Below are positions 6,602 through 10,928 of a DNA stretch of 10,928 bases, piece by piece; position 1 is the first letter of the stretch, and every line of letters begins with the position of its first letter. The position numbers and the translations under genes were made by a program. Location: positions 1-10,928 of the forward strand of contig JAICKM010000167.1 in NCBI GenBank assembly GCA_025927935.1. The letters are read 5' to 3'. The notes beneath the pieces were generated by a model that was not told where the DNA came from, did no database searches, and worked only from the letters and a program-made list of their open reading frames with translations. This stretch comes from Chloroflexia bacterium. Its GTDB lineage: Bacteria; Chloroflexota; Chloroflexia; QHBQ01; JADMIH01.

Positions 6602-8338
6602 CTAGTGCCGGCTCCCGATCTGCTGGATAGCGCGCACCGCGGCGGCGTTATCCGGGGCGAGGCGGATGGCGACGCGGTAGGCCGCCAGGGCGCCCGCCCC
6701 GTCTGAGGTGTGTTGTAGCCAGTCGCCGAGGGCGACATACTGTTCCGCCGGGGCGCCCGGATCGAGTTGCAACGCCCGGCGCTGCTGGGCGGCGGCTTGC
6801 GCCCAGTCGCCCTGCCCGGCCGCGGCGCGCGCTACCGCGTAGTACGCGGCCGGGTTGGTCGTGCCCGCCGCGATAGCCGCCTGGTCGATGGGCAGCGTAC
6901 TGGCGAGGAGATGCCGCTGGTAGACCAGATTAAACGCCATCACGGGCCATTGATCCACCGATGCTGCGGTTGCGTGCTGGTAGGCCACCGCGCGGTCGAT
7001 CTGCTGCTGGGCCAGGTAGAAATAGGCGGCGCGGCGCGCGCTGGTCGGACTCGCCGGCCAGGTCTGCCAGGCGGCGGTCAGCCAGTGATCGGCGGTGGCC
7101 GCGGTGGCCGGCGTGGGGTCGCCGCCCAGGTCGATGCGCGCCTGGGCCAGGTTGCCCAGGTTGCCTTCAGCCAGGCTCCGTAGCGGCGTGCCGGCTGCGA
7201 TCACGAGCAACGCCGTCGGCAGTCCGGCGACGAGCAGCCCGCGGCCCAGATGCGCGCGGGGCACTGGCGCAGCGCGGCCCGCGGTGCCCTGGCGCGGGGG
7301 TCCGGCCGCCAGCAAGAGGGCCGGGGTGACGATCAGCAGCGGCAGCAGGAGCGACTCGTAATGCACATCGTCGCCCACGCCATGTACCAGCAGGGCCAGC
7401 CAGGCGACCAGGGCCGCCCACCAGAGCGCCGGAAGGGGCGCGGCCCCGCGCAGCGCGCGCCACACACCGGCCGCGGTGGCCGCCGTGAGCAGCGCGTAGC
7501 CCAGCATCCCGCCGAGGCCCTGGGCGATGCCCAGGTCGAGCCAGAGGTCATGGGCGTGGGGCTCGGGCGGCGCACCGTGGAACAGGATGTACTGGGCGTA
7601 GGTCGGCTCAAACACGCCCAGGCCGGCGCCTGTGAACGGATAGTCGGCGAAGAGGGCCAGCGCCTGGCGGTAGAGCGTGAGCCGCAGCACCAGCGAGCGC
7701 AGCAGCGCGGGGTCGCGCAAGGTCAGCAGCAGCCCGGTAGCGCCCGCGACCAGGGCCAGCCCAAGCACGGCGAGGATGGTGGGTCCGACCCAGCGGGCTA
7801 CTTGCTTGCTGTCGTGCCGCCGGACGAGATACGCGAGGGCCGCACCCGCGCCGGCCAGCCCCAGGGCGAGCCAGGCGCCCCGCGACTCGATCAGCAGCAG
7901 AGCGAAGGTGCAGAGGACCGTGGCGACCCCGGCCGCCAGCCGCCCCGCGCCGCGCCCGGCGACGGCCCCGGCCACCGCGAACGGCAGCGCGATCTCCAGC
8001 CCGCCGGCCGCGATGTTGGGGTGCGGCTTGTGCCAGCCCAGATCGGGCAGCAGGCCGGTGAAGGGCGCGCTGAGAGCGCGGACCAGGGCGAACTTGCTGC
8101 GCTCCGCAAAGTCGTTTTGCAGCACGAAGTACAGCGCCAGCCCGGCGCCGAGCAGCACCAGCAGCGCCGCGCCCGCCGATACCGGCAGGCGACCGGCCGC
8201 GATCAGCGCGGCCAGGGCCAGGCCCAGGGCCAGCAGGGCCCACGGCCCCAGGCTACGCGCCGGGTCAAAGCTGACCAGGGTGGCGAGCAGGCCGGCGGCG
8301 CCGAACAGCGCCCCGCCCACCCAGAAGACGCGGCTCAC
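6602..8338 (-). CDS. Wzy/O-antigen-ligase family membrane protein with TPR-like C-terminus
   Basis: A 578-residue protein. About ten to eleven hydrophobic helices fill residues 5-385. Then comes a soluble region (about 390-578) rich in alanine and glutamine with TPR-like helical pairs, clearest at DWAQAAAQQRRALQLDPGAP (511-530) and GAGALAAYRVAIRLAPDNAA (547-566). Wzy_C/O-antigen-ligase hallmarks are SRGAWLALG (152-160), YPFTGAGLGVFEPTYAQY (233-250) and the loop PHAHDLWLDLGIAQGLGGML (260-279) with its histidines H261 and H263. The GTG start overlaps the kinase stop by 4 bases (GTGA), and GGGGA lies 10 bases ahead. Next to Wzx and a co-polymerase, the natural role is Wzy: joining repeat units on the outer face of the membrane. 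A ligase that attaches finished glycan to an acceptor is the alternative, since the domain family does not separate them. Base composition is extremely GC-rich. Confidence 0.87.
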   Translation of the reverse strand: MSRVFWVGGALFGAAGLLATLVSFDPARSLGPWALLALGLALAALIAAGRLPVSAGAALLVLLGAGLALYFVLQNDFAERSKFALVRALSAPFTGLLPDLGWHKPHPNIAAGGLEIALPFAVAGAVAGRGAGRLAAGVATVLCTFALLLIESRGAWLALGLAGAGAALAYLVRRHDSKQVARWVGPTILAVLGLALVAGATGLLLTLRDPALLRSLVLRLTLYRQALALFADYPFTGAGLGVFEPTYAQYILFHGAPPEPHAHDLWLDLGIAQGLGGMLGYALLTAATAAGVWRALRGAAPLPALWWAALVAWLALLVHGVGDDVHYESLLLPLLIVTPALLLAAGPPRQGTAGRAAPVPRAHLGRGLLVAGLPTALLVIAAGTPLRSLAEGNLGNLAQARIDLGGDPTPATAATADHWLTAAWQTWPASPTSARRAAYFYLAQQQIDRAVAYQHATAASVDQWPVMAFNLVYQRHLLASTLPIDQAAIAAGTTNPAAYYAVARAAAGQGDWAQAAAQQRRALQLDPGAPAEQYVALGDWLQHTSDGAGALAAYRVAIRLAPDNAAAVRAIQQIGSRH

Positions 8339-10110
8339 CCCGCCGGGTTCCCCGGGCGGCTGTCGTCCTCCCGTGGGGTAGCGACCACGGTGGCCCCCAC
8401 GACGGCGCCGGCATCCGCGACGTGGTGCCCGTTGGCCGGCGGTGTCTCAACGATCAGCCCGTCATTATGGTAATAGTAATAGTAGTAACCCTGGATGTCG
8501 CGCAGCTTCACGCGATTGAGCACAGGAATGAGGATGCGCACGCCGACGCTTTGCAGGTGGCGCTTGACGCGGAGCACCATGTCCCGCCGGGCCACGCCCG
8601 CGTTGATCACCAGGATGGTTGCGTCCACGCGTGCGGCGAGGATAATCGGATCGATGACCGCCCCCGCCGGCGGGGCATCGTACAGCACGATATCGGCGGC
8701 GCGGGCCAGTTCGTCCATCACCTGGCTGGTCTGGTGCGCGTTGAGAACCTCGGAGGGGTTCGGCGGCAGGGGGCCGCTGGTGATCAGCCACAGCCCCGGC
8801 ACGCCCGGCACCGGCTGCAAGGCCCCCATGCGGTTGGTGCCTTCCTTGAGCACCAGGTTGGTGAAGCCGACTGTGTTGGGCAGATTGAAGAGCTTATGCT
8901 GGCTGGGCCGGCGCAGGTCCGTATCCACCAGGATCACCCGCTGGCCGGCCTGGGCCAGCACGACGGCGAGGTTGGCCGCGGTAAAGCTCTTGCCCTCGCG
9001 CGGCCCCGCGCTGGTGACGACCATAGTACGCACCGGCTTATCGACGCTGGCGAACTGGATATTGGTGCGCAGCACGCGGAAGACTTCGGATTCCACCGAG
9101 CGCGGGTGCTCCAGCGTTACCAGGTTATGGCCGGTCAGCTGCCCGGCCTCAGACGCGGCGAAGCGCGCCGTCTCGGCTTTGCGCTTGCGCCGGCCGCCGG
9201 GGCCGCGGCGGATCACACCGCCGATCTCGCCGATAGCCGCCATCGGCGGCAGGCCGAGTGTCTCCTCCAGGTACTCCGGCGAGCGCACGGTGTAGTCCAG
9301 ATACTCACGCATGAAGGCCAGGCCGATGCCCAGGACCAGCGCGGCTCCCCCGGCGATCAACACCTGGGGCAGCACTTTGCGCGTGAGTTGGTGGCCAGGC
9401 TGCGCCGGGTCCACGACGACAGCCGAGTCGACTCCGGCACTGGCCGTCGCGGCATTCGCCACGGCGATCAGGCCGGTCGTCCGCGTCTGCTCCAGCGCGC
9501 TGACCCGGTCGTACAGTGGGTTCAACTGGGCGTCGCGCGCCGCAGACGGCGGCTCGGCTTCCAACTTGGCGATCGCGGCCTCATAGCTCTGGATTTGCGT
9601 GTCGAGCTTCTTCAGTTGCGCGTCGAGCGCCTCCAGAGCGGTGGTGCGGGCATCGGGCGCCTGCTGCGCCTGTTGCTGCTGTTTCTGTGTGGCGTTGGAG
9701 GAGAGGAAGACCTTGACCAGCGTGGCAACCAGTTGCTGGGCATGCTGGGGCGAATCGCTCTGGCCGTGGATCTGATAGAAGAGCGTGTTCGGCACCAGTT
9801 CGGTCGTCACGCCGCCGATGATCGCGCCAGGGCCGCCGGGGAAGGGCAGCTCCTTGGCGACGGATTCGGCGAACGTCTGCGAATGGATCAGCGCTGTATA
9901 GCTGTCGGCGAGATTGGCCGCCGCGGTGCTCTGGTAATAGAGGATCAAATCGCTCGGCACCGATGGGTTGAGCAGCAGCGTGGCACTGCTCTCGAAAACC
10001 GCCGGTTGCTGGAGGGCGAAGACCCCGGTCGAGCTCATGGCGGCCACAACCAGCAGGACCATGATCCACCAGTTCTTCTGGACAATTTTGAGATAGCGCA
10101 CCAGCTCCAT
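8335..10110 (-). CDS. Polysaccharide co-polymerase fused to tyrosine autokinase (Wzc-like BY-kinase)
   Basis: A 591-residue protein with both halves of a Wzc-like regulator in one chain. The first membrane helix is at about 14-33. A short extracytoplasmic Wzz-type domain follows, containing a glutamine-rich stretch (142-150) and a predicted coiled coil (about 155-212). The second helix is at about 247-267, preceded by the proline pair DPAQPG (234-239). The cytoplasmic BY-kinase domain has the oligomerisation-type SVESEVFRVLRTN (338-350), Walker A SAGPREGKS (367-375), Walker A' VILVDTDLRRP (392-402) and Walker B ADIVLYDAPP (472-481). A six-tyrosine cluster is at 542-547. The protein sets chain length with the Wzy-like partner encoded next, using cycles of trans-autophosphorylation. 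Wzc proteins usually end soon after the tyrosine cluster. Here 44 more residues follow, rich in Ala, Val and Pro. The extracytoplasmic part (about 210 residues) is shorter than in Escherichia coli Wzc. ATG start with a strong AAGGAG site. Confidence 0.95.
   Translation of the reverse strand: MELVRYLKIVQKNWWIMVLLVVAAMSSTGVFALQQPAVFESSATLLLNPSVPSDLILYYQSTAAANLADSYTALIHSQTFAESVAKELPFPGGPGAIIGGVTTELVPNTLFYQIHGQSDSPQHAQQLVATLVKVFLSSNATQKQQQQAQQAPDARTTALEALDAQLKKLDTQIQSYEAAIAKLEAEPPSAARDAQLNPLYDRVSALEQTRTTGLIAVANAATASAGVDSAVVVDPAQPGHQLTRKVLPQVLIAGGAALVLGIGLAFMREYLDYTVRSPEYLEETLGLPPMAAIGEIGGVIRRGPGGRRKRKAETARFAASEAGQLTGHNLVTLEHPRSVESEVFRVLRTNIQFASVDKPVRTMVVTSAGPREGKSFTAANLAVVLAQAGQRVILVDTDLRRPSQHKLFNLPNTVGFTNLVLKEGTNRMGALQPVPGVPGLWLITSGPLPPNPSEVLNAHQTSQVMDELARAADIVLYDAPPAGAVIDPIILAARVDATILVINAGVARRDMVLRVKRHLQSVGVRILIPVLNRVKLRDIQGYYYYYYHNDGLIVETPPANGHHVADAGAVVGATVVATPREDDSRPGNPAG
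8470..8487 (-). other. Six-codon tyrosine cluster of the autokinase
   Basis: Six consecutive Tyr codons (TAC TAC TAT TAC TAT TAC) encode residues 542-547, preceded by Gly and followed by His-Asn-Asp. In BY-kinases such a cluster is the site of autophosphorylation by a neighbouring subunit and of dephosphorylation by a partner phosphatase. TAC and TAT are mixed, so this is not a clean trinucleotide repeat. Confidence 0.85.
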
Positions 10111-10121
10111 TTTGCTCGTTG

Positions 10122-10127
10122 CTCCTT
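10122..10127 (-). promoter_or_regulatory. Strong ribosome binding site of the co-polymerase/kinase gene
   Basis: AAGGAG on the minus strand lies 11 bases before the ATG at 10110. It overlaps the TAA stop of the gmhB-like gene (TAAGGAG), so termination of one gene places the ribosome on the start region of the next. It is the best Shine-Dalgarno match I noticed ahead of any start in the window. Confidence 0.7.
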
Positions 10128-10794
10128 ACCCAGGTTCGTCCCCGTGGGCGTGACCGGCTCCTGCGGCCGGCCGGCTCAGGGCGAGACTCTGGCGGGCCAA
10201 CCCGCGCATTTCGCCCCAAGTGCGCTGGGCGATCCCATACGGCCACTGATCGGCATCGCCCAGAATATGCTTGACGCTATGTTTGAGGCTGCGCGACACC
10301 AGGTAGCCCCGCTGTTTCCGTGTCTCGGTTGCAAAGACCGCCCGCAAGCCGCGACCGGTGAGCACTAGCGCGGTGCGGCACCCGGCGCTGAGGCCGGCCT
10401 GAATATCGGTCCAGTGGTCGCCCACCAGATAAGCCTGGCTCCAGTCGATCGGGTATTCGCGTGCGGCCGCCCAGAGTAAGCCGGGCTGCGGTTTCCGGCA
10501 GGCGCAGTGCTCGTCGGGCCGGTGCGGGCAATAGAGCACCTTGTCGATACGGCCACCGGCTGCGGCCACCGCGGCGATCATGCGGGCGTGGATCTCGTCG
10601 ACCTGGGCGGCGGTCAATTGCCCCCGGCTGATCACCGCCTGGTTCGTCACAACCACGATGCGACAGTCGGCCTGGGTCAGCGCGCGCAAGCCGTCCAGGG
10701 CGCCGGGCAAGAAGCAAAACTCGGCCCAGCTCTTAACGTGGTCCGGGCGATTGTAGCAGATGACACCATCGCGGTCCAGGAACACGGTCTTCAT
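10126..10794 (-). CDS. gmhB: D-glycero-D-manno-heptose 1,7-bisphosphate 7-phosphatase (HAD-IIIA)
   Basis: A 222-residue HAD phosphatase of the GmhB/HisB-N type. Motif I is FLDRDGV (residues 5-11), with nucleophile D7 and acid/base D9. Motif II is VVVTNQ (47-52). The zinc-binding loop has C89, H91, C97 and C99 (CPHRPDEHCACRKP), with K101 as the motif III lysine. Motif IV is VGDHWTD (124-130), with D126 and D130. The enzyme removes the 7-phosphate from heptose 1,7-bisphosphate in the ADP- or GDP-heptose pathway. Which anomer it prefers cannot be told. Its ATG overlaps the stop of the GmhA-like gene by 4 bases (ATGA), and a pairing with GmhA is what the heptose pathway predicts. The protein is longer than the roughly 190 residues of Escherichia coli GmhB. 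The final 40 or so residues (about 180-222), rich in Arg, Ala and Gly, have no counterpart I recognise. A histidinol-phosphate phosphatase role is less likely given the neighbour. Confidence 0.9.
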   Translation of the reverse strand: MKTVFLDRDGVICYNRPDHVKSWAEFCFLPGALDGLRALTQADCRIVVVTNQAVISRGQLTAAQVDEIHARMIAAVAAAGGRIDKVLYCPHRPDEHCACRKPQPGLLWAAAREYPIDWSQAYLVGDHWTDIQAGLSAGCRTALVLTGRGLRAVFATETRKQRGYLVSRSLKHSVKHILGDADQWPYGIAQRTWGEMRGLARQSLALSRPAAGAGHAHGDEPG

Positions 10795-10928
10795 GCGCCA
10801 CCCCCGTGGCTCTCGCGGCGCACGACCGTCAGGGGCGCGGCGCCCTGGGCCCGCTCGCGTAGCGCACTCGTTACCACGTGGCTAATAATCAGGTGGGCGT
10901 CCTCAATCTGCTCCATACATGGGTTTGC
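10791..10928 (-). CDS. gmhA: C-terminal fragment of SIS-domain phosphoheptose isomerase (GmhA-like), cut by window edge
   Basis: The last 45 codons and TGA stop of a gene that enters from the right edge. The fragment contains PCMEQIEDAHLIISHVV, which matches the final helix of sedoheptulose-7-phosphate isomerases. Its second histidine (residue 17 of the fragment) lines up with the catalytic His180 of Escherichia coli GmhA, and its first (residue 12) with the preceding conserved histidine. About 20 extra basic and alanine-rich residues follow the helix before the stop. GmhA converts sedoheptulose 7-phosphate to D-glycero-D-manno-heptose 7-phosphate. The 4-base overlap with a gmhB-like gene, two steps on in the same pathway, strongly supports the call despite the short length. 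A different SIS-domain sugar isomerase remains possible until the N-terminal part is seen. Confidence 0.75.
   Translation of the reverse strand, partial: ANPCMEQIEDAHLIISHVVTSALRERAQGAAPLTVVRRESHGGGA

Larger units (their letters stand above)
1..10928 (-). other. Single polysaccharide-assembly operon spanning the window
   Basis: All ten genes share one strand. Junctions in transcription order: 4-base overlap (gmhA/gmhB), 15-base gap, 4-base overlap (kinase/Wzy-like), 2-base gap, 17-base gap (or 4-base overlap if the methyltransferase uses TTG), 14-base overlap, 4-base overlap, 26-base overlap, 11-base overlap and 4-base gap. No hairpin-plus-T terminator or free upstream region is seen between them, so one long transcript starting beyond the right edge is the simplest reading. 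No non-coding stretch reaches 300 bases. Confidence 0.8.

Noticed and set aside
7250..8473. A 407-codon open frame on the plus strand opposite the Wzy-like gene
   Set aside because: The product is a Gln/Arg/Gly-rich string without domain motifs, while the minus strand has clear membrane helices and family motifs. It is a composition artefact.
8470..8487. Possible trinucleotide repeat allowing phase variation in the tyrosine cluster
   Set aside because: TAC and TAT alternate irregularly and the unit is three bases, so slippage would change the tyrosine count but not the frame. The cluster is explained by kinase function.
8422..10368. A 648-codon open frame on the plus strand opposite the co-polymerase/kinase gene
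   Set aside because: It is antisense to a gene with unmistakable Walker motifs. Its product is a low-complexity mix of His, Gln, Arg, Gly and Ala with no recognisable domain. Long antisense frames are expected in DNA this GC-rich.

Overview
The window is a stretch of an exopolysaccharide or capsule biosynthesis operon of the Wzx/Wzy type. All ten recognisable genes lie on the minus strand, so transcription runs from the right edge to the left edge. The genes are packed almost without gaps. The largest non-coding gap is 17 bases, most neighbours overlap by 4 to 26 bases, and I see no internal terminator or room for a dedicated promoter. Both edge genes are cut by the window: a GmhA-like isomerase on the right and a GT4 glycosyltransferase on the left.

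In transcription order, the right part (about 6.6-10.9 kb) holds the sugar-supply and assembly machinery. It contains the tail of a sedoheptulose-7-phosphate isomerase (GmhA-like) and a heptose bisphosphate phosphatase (GmhB-like). These are followed by a single-chain polysaccharide co-polymerase/tyrosine autokinase (Wzc-like) and a Wzy/O-antigen-ligase membrane protein with a TPR-type C-terminus. The left part (about 0-6.6 kb) starts with a Wzx flippase. It then carries the repeat-unit genes: a zinc-ribbon SAM methyltransferase, a GT2, a GT4, a second GT2 (rhamnosyltransferase-like), a second SAM methyltransferase and the partial GT4. The inferred scheme is that a heptose precursor is made, the glycosyltransferases build a lipid-linked repeat unit, and the methyltransferases decorate it. 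Wzx then flips the unit, the Wzy-like protein polymerises it, and the autokinase controls chain length. The initiating phosphoglycosyltransferase, the later heptose kinase/nucleotidyltransferase steps and an export porin are not in this window.

The organism is a bacterium with a high-GC core genome; the 7-10 kb region is very GC-rich. The central glycosyltransferase block (about 1-6.6 kb) is visibly poorer in GC, as is common for exchangeable polysaccharide cassettes. The combination of a fused co-polymerase/kinase ending in a run of tyrosines, a TPR-tailed Wzy/ligase and GmhA/GmhB inside an EPS operon would fit a filamentous Chloroflexota-like organism. That is an impression, not something the sequence proves.

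I found no RNA genes, CRISPR arrays, insertion sequences, transposases or attachment sites. The system looks like a conventional Wzx/Wzy pathway with some unusual protein architectures, rather than a wholly new system.
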